The translations under genes were made by a program, and so were the position numbers. Shown in pieces: positions 16,501-24,273 of a stretch of 46,000 nt of DNA. Below the pieces are notes generated by a model that was not told the DNA's origin, ran no database searches, and saw only the letters and a program-made list of their open reading frames with translations. The first letter of the stretch is position 1. Each line of letters starts with the position of its first letter. Source of the DNA: Pseudomonadota bacterium (GTDB lineage Bacteria > Pseudomonadota > Alphaproteobacteria > Caulobacterales > Caulobacteraceae); NCBI GenBank assembly GCA_021816155.1, contig JAKAZA010000011.1:1-46000 (forward strand), written 5' to 3'.

Positions 16501-17934
16501 TCAAGCCGCGTCGCCGTCGAGCGCCCAGGCCTGCCGCGCCGCCTCGATGCGCGCGAGCTTGGACTGGAACGGCAGCCAGTCGTCGGAGCCCGCGATGGCG
16601 GCCCAGATCGCCTCGATCTCGTCGTAGAGCAGTTCCTCAGGCTCGGTCCGGGCGAAATAGGCCGCGTCGAGCCGCTCTGGCCGATCCATGGCGTAGTCGC
16701 CCAGACGGTGACGGAATTCGAGGAACGCTGCGCCTTCGTAGCGGTCCCGCCGCGGCCCGGCCAACGCGCGCGCCTCCGACGCACGCCCGCCGAACCAGTC
16801 GAAGAAGAACGGCTCCCAGCGGAGGTCGTCGCCACCCTCCGCCAGGGCCCGGAACGCAGCGTTGACGAGATCGATATCGTCCTCGCCGCCGTGAGGTGCG
16901 AGGCCGAGCCTTCGCAGCATCGCGTTGGTGAGAGCGGCGCGGTAGCCGGCGGAGAAGGTGTTGATCGCCTCGACCAGGGGCTCGGTCTCGCTCACCAGGG
17001 TCAGCGCGCCGGCGAGTTGCCGCACGTTCCAGAAGACGGCTTCGGGTTGCCGGCCGAAGGCGTAGAGACCGGTCTCGTCGAAGTAGGCGGCGGTGAAGTT
17101 CGGATCGTTGCGCGGCAGGAAGCGATAGGGCCCGTAGTCGAAGCTTTCTCCGGTAAGGTTCATGTTGTCGGTGTTGAGAACGCCGTGCACGAATCCCGCC
17201 GCCATCCAGCGCCCGACAAGGTTGGCGGAGCGGTCCAGCACCGCCTTCAGCAGCGCCACCGGCTTCGCGGGCGCGTTGTGCAAGCCGGGGTAGTAATGCT
17301 CCACCACGTAGTCGATCAAACGACCGATCTCCTCGCGCTTGTCGAAGTAGGCGAGACGCTGGAACGTTCCGAACCGGACATGGCTATGTGACAGGCGCAC
17401 CAGCACCGAGGAGCGGGTAGGGCTTGGCTCATCGTTGCGGACCAGCTCCTCGCCGGTCTCGATCAGCGAGAAGCTCCGCGACGTCGGCACGCCCAGCGCC
17501 TCCAGCATCGCGGTCGCCAGCACCTCGCGCACGCCGCCCTTGAGAGTGAGGCGGCCATCGCCAAAGCGCGAATGCGGCGTCTGGCCCGAGCCCTTGGTCC
17601 CGAGGTCGAGCAATCGCCCCGCTCCAGCTTCGCGCAGCTGGGCGAAGAGGAAGCCGCGGCCGTCGCCGATCTCGGGGTTGTAAACGCGGAACTGATGGCC
17701 ATGGTAGCGCAGCGCCAGTGGCTCTCGCAGGTTTTCGGGCAGCGGTTCGAAGCGGCCGAAGTGGGCCAGCCACTCGCTGTCGCTCAGCGCGTCCAGCCCG
17801 ACGCTCGCCGCTGCGCGATCGTTGCGGTAGCGGAGTATCGTCGCCGGGAAGCGCGCCGCCTCGACCGGGTCGGCGAACTCTGCGCCAAGGCGCTGGTGCT
17901 GGGGATCCGGCTGGTAGCGGGGCGAGATGGGCAT
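16501..17934 (-). CDS. selO: SelO-family protein adenylyltransferase (YdiU)
   Basis: A 477-aa SelO pseudokinase-fold enzyme, which transfers AMP to Ser/Thr/Tyr of proteins. Conserved parts are ALRYHGHQFRVYNPEIGDGR, LGTKGSGQTPHSRFGDGR with the nucleotide-binding Lys, and the metal-site region HGVLNTDNMNLTGESFDYGP. I chose ATG 17934 (MPISPRYQPD), which matches the usual N-terminus; ATG 17994 would add 20 residues. It diverges from the NhaA-like gene with an 84-base gap. Confidence 0.93.
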   Translation of the reverse strand: MPISPRYQPDPQHQRLGAEFADPVEAARFPATILRYRNDRAAASVGLDALSDSEWLAHFGRFEPLPENLREPLALRYHGHQFRVYNPEIGDGRGFLFAQLREAGAGRLLDLGTKGSGQTPHSRFGDGRLTLKGGVREVLATAMLEALGVPTSRSFSLIETGEELVRNDEPSPTRSSVLVRLSHSHVRFGTFQRLAYFDKREEIGRLIDYVVEHYYPGLHNAPAKPVALLKAVLDRSANLVGRWMAAGFVHGVLNTDNMNLTGESFDYGPYRFLPRNDPNFTAAYFDETGLYAFGRQPEAVFWNVRQLAGALTLVSETEPLVEAINTFSAGYRAALTNAMLRRLGLAPHGGEDDIDLVNAAFRALAEGGDDLRWEPFFFDWFGGRASEARALAGPRRDRYEGAAFLEFRHRLGDYAMDRPERLDAAYFARTEPEELLYDEIEAIWAAIAGSDDWLPFQSKLARIEAARQAWALDGDAA

Positions 17935-18018
17935 GACACTCAGCCAGATGCGGTGTCCCGCGCTCGCGGGCAAGGCTTCGGCGGACACTGTCATCGGCTC
18001 CGTGTTAACCGAGCGCCC

Positions 18019-19191
18019 ATGCGACGGCTGACGCTCGACTACCTGCGGACCGAGACGGGCTCGGGTCTCATGCTGGCCGCGGCGGCAGTGGCTGCGGTGG
18101 GCGTGGCCAACTCCGGACTGGCGCCCGAGTACTTCGCCGTCCTCCGCCGGCCGATTCCGGTGCGGATCGGCGGCTTCGCCGAGACCGAGACCGTCGCCGC
18201 CTGGATACGCAGCCTGCTCATGCCGGTGTTCTTCCTGGTGCTCGGCATGGAGCTGAAGTTCGAGCTGACGCGTGGCGAACTGCACAATCTGCGCGGGCTT
18301 TCCGTGCCGGCGCTCGCTGCGGCTGGCGGCCTGATCGCACCGGTCGCCGTCTACTTCGCGGTGACGCGCGGGGCCGCGCCCTGGAATTGGGCCGCCGGCG
18401 CGGCGACGGACGGAGCCGCGGCGCTGGCTGCGCTTTCCCTAGCGGGATCGGCGCTGCCCCACTCGCTGCGCGTGCTCGTGATGAGCGTGGCGCTGGCCGA
18501 CAACCTGGCCGCCACCGCCCTCGCGGCGGTCCTCACCGACGCGCCCTTCCACCCCAGGCTCGTCGTAGCAGCAGGCGCTGTGCTGGGCCTCTTGTTGCTG
18601 CTGTCGCGCTGGCGGCGCGCGCCGTTCCTGTTCTACGCGCTGGGCTTCGCCCTGGCGTGGGGTCTGACGCTCAAGTCCGGGATCAATCCGGCGCTGGCCG
18701 GAATCGCCTGTGCGCTGACGGTGCCCGTCGGCGCACGGCGCCCGGGCCAGGAAAGCACGCTGAAATACTTCATGGAGAGTCTGCACCCCTACGTCGCCTT
18801 CGCCATCCTGCCGCTCTACGTCTTCAGCGCGGCGGGGGTGCGTTTCGAAGGCATGTCTCTGCGCGACCTTTTTGAGCCGGCGCCGCTCGGCGTCGCGCTG
18901 GCGCTTGTGGTCGGCAAGCCGCTGGGCGTGCTGGGCGTGGCCGGTGGCGCGATCGCGCTCAGGCTCATCCGCAAGCCGAGCGGCTCCACATGGGGAGAGT
19001 TCGCCGGCGTGGCGCTGCTGTGCGGCGCCGGGTTCACGGTCAGCTACTACCTGGCCGAAATCGATCCCCGCGCGCTGGCGGCCGCAGTCCGCCCGGCTGT
19101 CCGCACCGACGTGTTCATGGCTTCGGCGTTCGCCGCGGCGGCGGGGGTCGGCGTTCTTGGCCTGGCGCGGCGAGCGGCCGGGGCGGACTGA
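18019..19191 (+). CDS. NhaA-family Na+/H+ antiporter homologue with altered Asp pair
   Basis: A 390-aa polytopic protein of the NhaA family. Recognisable parts are the N-terminal LVLGMELKFELTRGEL loop, AATDGAAALAALSLAGS with the TM4 Asp (D133 in E. coli), VGKPLGV with the TM10 Lys, and LLCGAGFTVSYYLA near the end. The TM5 motif, AIIDDLGAI in E. coli, reads ALADNLAAT here, so the position of the essential second Asp (D164) is Asn. Transport of Na+/H+ in the classical way is therefore doubtful. ATG 18019 was chosen because hydrophobic coding begins there; the open frame upstream is antisense to selO. Confidence 0.85.
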   Translation: MRRLTLDYLRTETGSGLMLAAAAVAAVGVANSGLAPEYFAVLRRPIPVRIGGFAETETVAAWIRSLLMPVFFLVLGMELKFELTRGELHNLRGLSVPALAAAGGLIAPVAVYFAVTRGAAPWNWAAGAATDGAAALAALSLAGSALPHSLRVLVMSVALADNLAATALAAVLTDAPFHPRLVVAAGAVLGLLLLLSRWRRAPFLFYALGFALAWGLTLKSGINPALAGIACALTVPVGARRPGQESTLKYFMESLHPYVAFAILPLYVFSAAGVRFEGMSLRDLFEPAPLGVALALVVGKPLGVLGVAGGAIALRLIRKPSGSTWGEFAGVALLCGAGFTVSYYLAEIDPRALAAAVRPAVRTDVFMASAFAAAAGVGVLGLARRAAGAD

Positions 19192-19224
19192 CCTGCGCCT
19201 GCGCCTGGCCGCCCGGACGCGCTG

Positions 19225-20160
19225 CTACCCGAGCGCCGCGCGGACCTCGGCGCCGGCGTTCCTGGCCGCCTCGCCGACGGCCGGGGAGACGTCGCCCATG
19301 ATGAAGAAGGCGTGGACGAGGTCGGGATAGTTCACCCACTGAGCCGCGACGCCCGCCGCCTTCAGCGCCGCGGCGTAGTCACGGCCTTCGTGCTCGAGCG
19401 GGTCGTAGCCGGCCGTGACCACGTAGGCGCGCGGCAGGCCGGAGAGATCCCTGGCCTGCGCCGGCGCCACGCGGTGCGCCTGCGGGTGCCCGATGAAGCC
19501 CAGCGCCTGCTCGAAGAAGGCGATGGCGGCCTTGGAGAGCACGGGGCCGTCGCGCTCGCGCCGCGACGCCGTCTCCTCGGCCGGCCACAGGCCGGGGTAG
19601 AGCAGCAGCTGCAGCTTCAGCTGACGGGCTGGGTCGCCGCGCAGGTCGAGCGCGACCGAGGCGGCGAGGTTGCCGCCGGCCGAGTCGCCGCCGACCCCGA
19701 TGCGGCGCGGGTCGGCGCCGAGCTCGCCGGCATGGTCGAACGCCCAGCGCACGGCCGCCAGCGCGTCGTCGTGCCCGGCGGGGAAGGGGTGCTCTGGCGC
19801 GAGCCGGTAGTCGACAGCGAGCACGCGCTGGCCCGAGTGATGGGCGAGGCGCCGGCAATGGCCGTCGTGGGTCTCCAGGTCCCCGATCACGAAGCCGCCC
19901 CCGTGGAAGTAGACGAGCAGCCCGGAAGGGGTGGGCGCGTCGGCCGGCGTGTAGAGGCGTGCGCGCACGGGGCCCGCGCCGCCGCCGACCTCGAGGTCGC
20001 GGGCTTCGACGCCGGGCGGGATCGAGTTGATGTTCTGCGACTTGCGCTGCGCCTGGTAGCCGGCGCGGATCAGCGGCGGCGGCACGGCGCTGATCGGCGG
20101 GCCGCCTTGCGGGGCCGCCGCCGCCTGGGCCTCGAGATGCGCCTTGAAGAGGGGGTCCAT
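19225..20160 (-). CDS. Alpha/beta hydrolase, hormone-sensitive-lipase family
   Basis: A 311-aa HSL-type esterase. The oxyanion-hole motif YFHGGGFVIGD, the nucleophile elbow GVGGDSAGGNLA, the acid in GYDPLEHEG, and the His in DLVHAFF form the expected triad. Such enzymes cleave short acyl esters. The gene sits downstream of the aldehyde dehydrogenase gene but is separated from it by a terminator (20232-20275), so it probably has its own promoter in 20161-20231. Confidence 0.9.
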   Translation of the reverse strand: MDPLFKAHLEAQAAAAPQGGPPISAVPPPLIRAGYQAQRKSQNINSIPPGVEARDLEVGGGAGPVRARLYTPADAPTPSGLLVYFHGGGFVIGDLETHDGHCRRLAHHSGQRVLAVDYRLAPEHPFPAGHDDALAAVRWAFDHAGELGADPRRIGVGGDSAGGNLAASVALDLRGDPARQLKLQLLLYPGLWPAEETASRRERDGPVLSKAAIAFFEQALGFIGHPQAHRVAPAQARDLSGLPRAYVVTAGYDPLEHEGRDYAAALKAAGVAAQWVNYPDLVHAFFIMGDVSPAVGEAARNAGAEVRAALG

Positions 20161-20231
20161 TCTGCAACCTCGCTCCCTCCCCGAGGAGAGGGACTGGAGT
20201 GGGGTCGGCCGGCCCCGGGGCGCGGCCAGGC

Positions 20232-20275
20232 CGAATAAGAAAGGGGCGGGTGGCCGTCAGAGCCCCCCGCCCCTT
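20232..20275 (-). terminator. Rho-independent terminator of the aldehyde dehydrogenase gene
   Basis: On the minus strand AAGGGGCGGG (20275-20266) pairs perfectly with CCCGCCCCTT (20250-20241). The loop is about 15 bases, and the tail reads TTTCTTATT. It begins 27 bases after the aldehyde dehydrogenase stop. Confidence 0.75.
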
Positions 20276-20301
20276 GATGCCTCCACGGAGAGGGGAAGCT
20301 C

Positions 20302-21741
20302 CTACTCGGCCGCCTGCTTCGGCGCGTAGCCGAGCACCGCCTTGGTTTCCAGATACTCATGGAAGCCGTAGTCGCCCCACTCGCGCCCGTTGCCGCTCAT
20401 CTTGTAGCCGCCGAACGGCGCGGTCATGTCGCCGCCGCCGCCGTTGATCGACACCTGGCCGGCGCGCAGTTTCGAGGCCACTTCGCGGACCTTGTTCATG
20501 TCCGTGCCGGAAATGTAGGCGGCAAGGCCGTATTCGGTGTCGTTGCCGATCTTCACCGCCTCGTCGACGGAGTTGTAGCCGAGGATCGACACCACCGGCC
20601 CGAAGATCTCCTCCTTGGCGATGGTCATGTCGTTGTTCACGTTCGCGAACACGGTGGGCTTCACGAAGTAGCCCTTGTCGAGGCCTTCCGGACGGCCGGG
20701 GCCGCCGGTGACGAGCGTCGCGCCTTCGTCGACGCCAGCCTTGATCAGGCGCTGGATCTTCTCCCACTGGGTCTTGTTCACCACCGGGCCGATGGTCGCG
20801 TTGCCGTTCGGGTCGCCCACGGTGGTGGCCTCGGCCGCTTCCTTGGCGATGACGATCGCCTCGGCCATCTTCGCCGCCGGTACCAGCATGCGGGTCGGCG
20901 CATTGCAGCTCTGGCCGGAGTTGTTCATCACCGAGCGAACGCCGCCCGCAACCGCGGTCTTGAGGTCGGCGTCCTCGAGGATGATGTTCGGGCTCTTGCC
21001 GCCCAGCTCCTGCGCGACGCGCTTGACCGTCGGCGCAGCCGCCTTGGCCACTTCGACGCCGGCGCGGGTCGAGCCGGTGAACGAGACCATGTCCACGTCC
21101 GGATGGCTGGAGATCGCGGCGCCGACTTCCGGCCCGGTGCCGTTGACCATGTTGAAGACCCCGGCCGGCACGCCCGCCGCGTCCATGATCTCGGCCCAGA
21201 TGTAGGCGCTGAACGGCGCCTCTTCCGACGGCTTCAGCACCATCGTGCAGCCGGTGGCGAGCGCGGGCACCACCTTGCAGGCGATCTGGTTGATCGGCCA
21301 GTTCCAGGGCGTGATCAGGCCGCAGACGCCGATCGGCTCCTTCACGATGCGGGTCGGGCCGCGATCTTCTTCGAACTTGAAGTTCTTCAGGACTTCGATG
21401 CCGGTCGCCAGGTGCGCCATGCCGATCGGGGCCTGGGCGCGCTGGGCGAGGCTGGCCGGAGCGCCCATCTCCTCGGTGATGGCGTGGGCGACATCGCCGA
21501 AGCGCTTCTGGTACTCGGCCAGAATGCGCTGCAACAGCTCGATCCGCTCCTCGCGGGTGGTCTTGGAGTAGGTCTCGAACGCCTTGCGGGCGGCCGCGAC
21601 CGCCTTGTCGACATCCGCCTTGGAGCCGGCCGAGATGTGGCCCGCCACGGCCTCGGTCGCCGGGTTGATGACGTCCATCGACTTCGGCGTCACGGGGTCC
21701 ACCCAATGGCCGTCGATATAGAACTTCATGTATTCGCGCAT
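20302..21741 (-). CDS. Aldehyde dehydrogenase family protein
   Basis: A 479-aa NAD(P)-dependent aldehyde dehydrogenase. Key motifs are TPWNWPINQ, the cofactor strand FTGSTRAG, the catalytic Glu in QELGGKSPN, the catalytic Cys in NNSGQSCNAPTR, and KEEIFGPVVS. The substrate is not evident. I use ATG 21741 (MREYMKFYIDGHWVD), with AAGGGAG about eight bases upstream, rather than an earlier in-frame start at 21786. Confidence 0.92.
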   Translation of the reverse strand: MREYMKFYIDGHWVDPVTPKSMDVINPATEAVAGHISAGSKADVDKAVAAARKAFETYSKTTREERIELLQRILAEYQKRFGDVAHAITEEMGAPASLAQRAQAPIGMAHLATGIEVLKNFKFEEDRGPTRIVKEPIGVCGLITPWNWPINQIACKVVPALATGCTMVLKPSEEAPFSAYIWAEIMDAAGVPAGVFNMVNGTGPEVGAAISSHPDVDMVSFTGSTRAGVEVAKAAAPTVKRVAQELGGKSPNIILEDADLKTAVAGGVRSVMNNSGQSCNAPTRMLVPAAKMAEAIVIAKEAAEATTVGDPNGNATIGPVVNKTQWEKIQRLIKAGVDEGATLVTGGPGRPEGLDKGYFVKPTVFANVNNDMTIAKEEIFGPVVSILGYNSVDEAVKIGNDTEYGLAAYISGTDMNKVREVASKLRAGQVSINGGGGDMTAPFGGYKMSGNGREWGDYGFHEYLETKAVLGYAPKQAAE

Positions 21742-21886
21742 GCGTGCAGCTCCCTTGGGGGTCCCGATTGTCCCCCGGCTATCCACAGGGGGGTCCTCGT
21801 CGGCCGGCCATATTAGTGATCGCGATTGACGAGGGAAGAGGGACGCCGCGTCAGGTCTGTCGAGAGTTTCACGGCAGGCGGGCGCA

Positions 21887-22372
21887 TCACCAGTGCGGCG
21901 AGACCGGCGCGCCGTGGAAGACTTCGTCGATCCGCCGGCGCGTGGCGTCCGTGACCCCTTCCGGCAGCGCAGCCGGCGCGAACCAGGCGCACTGCAGGAT
22001 CTCGCCCTGGTGATGGGCCGGCTCGCAAGGCTCCCAGGCGTCGATGCGGAAGAAGACCACGTGGTCGCCGCGGAAGACGCGGTGGTTGGCGTGAACCCCG
22101 AGGAGCTGCGGGCGGCCGAGGACGCGCACGCCGGCCTCTTCCTGCATCTCGCGGGCGAGCGCGTGCTCGACCGTCTCGCGGCGCTCGACCCCGCCGCCGG
22201 GAAGGAACCAGCCCGCCATGTAGGTGTGCTCGACCAGAAGGACGCGGCCCTCGCCGTCGACCACGAGGCCCCGCACGCCTAGCGTCGCGCCGCGGGAGAG
22301 CCGCGAATACGCCTGATAGAGCGGCCAAGCGAAGGGCTGCAGGTTGCGCCGCCAGGGCATGACGCCGTTCAT
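21887..22372 (-). CDS. Nudix hydrolase
   Basis: A 161-aa protein with a complete Nudix box: GGGVERRETVEHALAREMQEE, then AGV. This binds Mg2+ and the diphosphate of nucleoside-diphosphate-linked substrates. The N-terminal 28 residues (WRRNLQPFAWPLYQAYSRLSRG) look like an amphipathic helix and are seen in a subset of alphaproteobacterial members. Substrate unknown. It is divergent from the tiny ORF at 22462. Confidence 0.88.
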   Translation of the reverse strand: MNGVMPWRRNLQPFAWPLYQAYSRLSRGATLGVRGLVVDGEGRVLLVEHTYMAGWFLPGGGVERRETVEHALAREMQEEAGVRVLGRPQLLGVHANHRVFRGDHVVFFRIDAWEPCEPAHHQGEILQCAWFAPAALPEGVTDATRRRIDEVFHGAPVSPHW

Positions 22373-22461
22373 ACGGCGGCGCGGGCCATCGCGTCACGCT
22401 TGACGTAGCGCCTTTGGCGGTGGAAGTCCGGCGCCGCTGCAGCATTCGCTTCGGAGGCCCC

Positions 22462-22548
22462 ATGGGCTGGTACGCCATCCTCGCCATCGTGCTCTTCGTC
22501 ATCGGGATCGGGGTGATCAACCGCATCGAGTACGGCCGCTTCGACTGA
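22462..22548 (+). CDS. 28-aa putative membrane peptide
   Basis: MGWYAILAIVLF begins a 28-codon frame that is one membrane helix (residues 3-19) followed by a charged tail (NRIEYGRFD). CGGAGG lies five bases before the ATG. Its TGA overlaps the ATG of the following SDR gene (the shared bases read TGATG), so the SDR would be translated by coupling. It is too short for most gene finders. Coding is supported by the RBS, the coupled junction and the sensible helix-plus-tail composition; the function is unknown. Confidence 0.6.
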   Translation: MGWYAILAIVLFVIGIGVINRIEYGRFD

Positions 22549-23294
22549 TGGCGACGCGCGGCTGGGCGCTGGTCACCGGCGGCGCGCGCCGCATCGGCCG
22601 CGCCCTGGCGCTGACGGCCGCCCGCGCGGGCTATGACGTCGTCGTGCACCGGCATCGCTCCGCCGACGAGGCGGCGGAGACCGTCGCGATGATCTCGGCG
22701 CTGGGCCGCCAGGCCTTTCCGGCGGTCGCAGAGCTGGCTGACGCGGCGGAGTGCGCGCGGCTGATCGCCGAGGCGCCGCGGCCGCTGACCCTGCTCGTGA
22801 ACTGCGCATCCTTGTTCGAGGATGACCGGATCGAGACGCTGACGCCGGAAGGCTGGGACGCGGCGCAGGCCTGCAACCTGCGCGCGCCCGTGCTGCTATC
22901 GCATGCGTTCGCTGCGGCGTTGCCCGCGGGGGCGAGCGGCCAGATCGTCAACGTCATTGACCAGCGCGTGCTCCGGCCCACCCCTCAGTTCTTCAGCTAT
23001 GCGGTCAGCAAGGCGGGGCTCTGGGCCGCGACGCGGATGATGGCCCAGGGGCTCGCGCCCGGCATCCGCGTCAACGCCATCGCGCCCGGTCCGACGCTGC
23101 CCTCGATCCACCAGTCGGCGGCGGCGTTCGAGGCGGAGGCGGCGGCCGTGCCGCTCGGCCACGCGGCCAGCCCGGAGGAAATCGGTCAGGCGCTCGCCTA
23201 TCTCATTGACGCTCCGTCAGTGACGGGCCAGATGATCGCCGTCGACGGCGGCCAGCACCTCGGCTGGCGCACCCCCGACATCGTCGATCCGTAG
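22548..23294 (+). CDS. SDR-family protein, probably FolM/pteridine-reductase-like
   Basis: A 248-aa SDR. The cofactor motif TGGARRIG and the following VVVHRHRSADEA resemble pteridine reductases and FolM (dihydromonapterin/dihydrofolate reductase), which share the TGxxxR and HxHRS features. Catalytic Tyr-x3-Lys is in YAVSK. The next gene, 11 bases on, is folB, which supports a folate/pterin role; that assignment is inference. Translation is probably coupled to the 28-aa ORF upstream. Confidence 0.82.
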   Translation: MATRGWALVTGGARRIGRALALTAARAGYDVVVHRHRSADEAAETVAMISALGRQAFPAVAELADAAECARLIAEAPRPLTLLVNCASLFEDDRIETLTPEGWDAAQACNLRAPVLLSHAFAAALPAGASGQIVNVIDQRVLRPTPQFFSYAVSKAGLWAATRMMAQGLAPGIRVNAIAPGPTLPSIHQSAAAFEAEAAAVPLGHAASPEEIGQALAYLIDAPSVTGQMIAVDGGQHLGWRTPDIVDP

Positions 23295-23305
23295 AGGGCG
23301 AGCCG

Positions 23306-23716
23306 ATGCCCCTGCCTGAGCCAGCTAAACAGGAGCCGCCCGCCTCGAGTCCCGCTCCCAAGGTCGTCATCACCAAGGTCTTCGTGCGAGGCCTCGCGAT
23401 CGACGCCCACATCGGGGTCTACAGGCACGAGAAGGGCCGTCCGCAGACGTTGGTGATCGACGTCGAACTCGATGTGGCCGTCACCGACTGGAACTCCCTC
23501 GCTGAGACGGTCAACTACGAGGTGATCGCCAAGAAGGCGCGCACCGTGGCCGCAGAGGGCCATCGCGGCCTCGTCGAGACGTTCGCCCACCGGTTGGCCG
23601 AGACCTGTTTCGAAGAGCCGAAGGTGACGCGCGCCCGGATCCGGGTCGAGAAGCCCGCCGCGCTCGCTCCGGATGCAGCCGCCGCGGGCGTGGAGATCAC
23701 CGCCGTTCGCGGTTAG
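23306..23716 (+). CDS. folB: Dihydroneopterin aldolase
   Basis: A 136-aa FolB-family enzyme of folate synthesis, which splits dihydroneopterin to 6-hydroxymethyl-dihydropterin. The family pattern is VRGLAIDAHIGVYRHEKG, the conserved TVNYEVIAKKA, the Glu of LVETFAHRLAE, and ARIRVEKPAAL. The first 18 residues are a Pro-rich extension not found in short members. The folK that often follows is missing here; a membrane protein comes next, 11 bases on. Confidence 0.9.
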   Translation: MPLPEPAKQEPPASSPAPKVVITKVFVRGLAIDAHIGVYRHEKGRPQTLVIDVELDVAVTDWNSLAETVNYEVIAKKARTVAAEGHRGLVETFAHRLAETCFEEPKVTRARIRVEKPAALAPDAAAAGVEITAVRG

Positions 23717-23727
23717 AGTGCCGCAGC

Positions 23728-24273
23728 ATGACAGATGCTGCGCCGCCGCCCGTTCCCTCGCCCGAGCTTGCGCCGCCGCCCGGCGTAAGCCCGCTCAGCG
23801 ACGAGCGGCAGATGGCGTTTGTCGTCTACGTCTGCTTCCTGGCCGCTTATGCCTTCCCCCTGCTCGCTCTGGTCGGCCTGGTGCTGGCCTACATCAATCG
23901 CGACGCGGCCCCGGAGTGGCTGAAGACCCACTACACGTTCCAGATACGCACGTTCTGGATCGGCCTGCTCTACTGGCTCGTGTCGATCGTGCTCTGCGCG
24001 GTGCTGATCGGGCTCGTCTGCGTCGTTCTGACGCTGGTCTGGGGCGTCCTCCGGTGCGGACTGGGTCTGAACCGCCTGATGCAGCGAACGGTGTCTTCAC
24101 AAGCATCGAGACGAATCACCTTTGTCTTTCGGCGCCGAGCGCCTCGGCCTGGCGCGCGGCGAGCGCGCCTTCGGAGAAGCCCTCGAGCGTGGCCTCGAAG
24201 TGTCGGCGCCAGTTCATCTCGGCCCCTAGGCGCAGGAACGCCGCCCCTAGTCCGATCGCGGCGCGTTCCATGA
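23728..24273 (+). CDS. DUF4870-like membrane protein with abnormal C-terminus
   Basis: The first 115 or so residues form a small membrane protein: a Pro-rich N-terminus, then DERQMAFVVYVCFLAAYAFP, a loop NRDAAPEWLKTHYTFQIRTFW and two further helices. This fits the DUF4870-type family. Members normally end soon after VLRCGLGLNRLM with an aromatic PNPxxW-type tail. Here the frame instead continues about 60 Arg-rich residues, antisense over the last 158 bases of the ABC1 kinase gene. The tail looks non-native, so the original 3' end has probably been lost or shifted. Confidence 0.65.
   Translation: MTDAAPPPVPSPELAPPPGVSPLSDERQMAFVVYVCFLAAYAFPLLALVGLVLAYINRDAAPEWLKTHYTFQIRTFWIGLLYWLVSIVLCAVLIGLVCVVLTLVWGVLRCGLGLNRLMQRTVSSQASRRITFVFRRRAPRPGARRARLRRSPRAWPRSVGASSSRPLGAGTPPLVRSRRVP

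Noticed and set aside
17572..18018. Upstream extension of the NhaA-like gene
   Set aside because: It is antisense to selO, and hydrophobic NhaA-type sequence starts only at ATG 18019.
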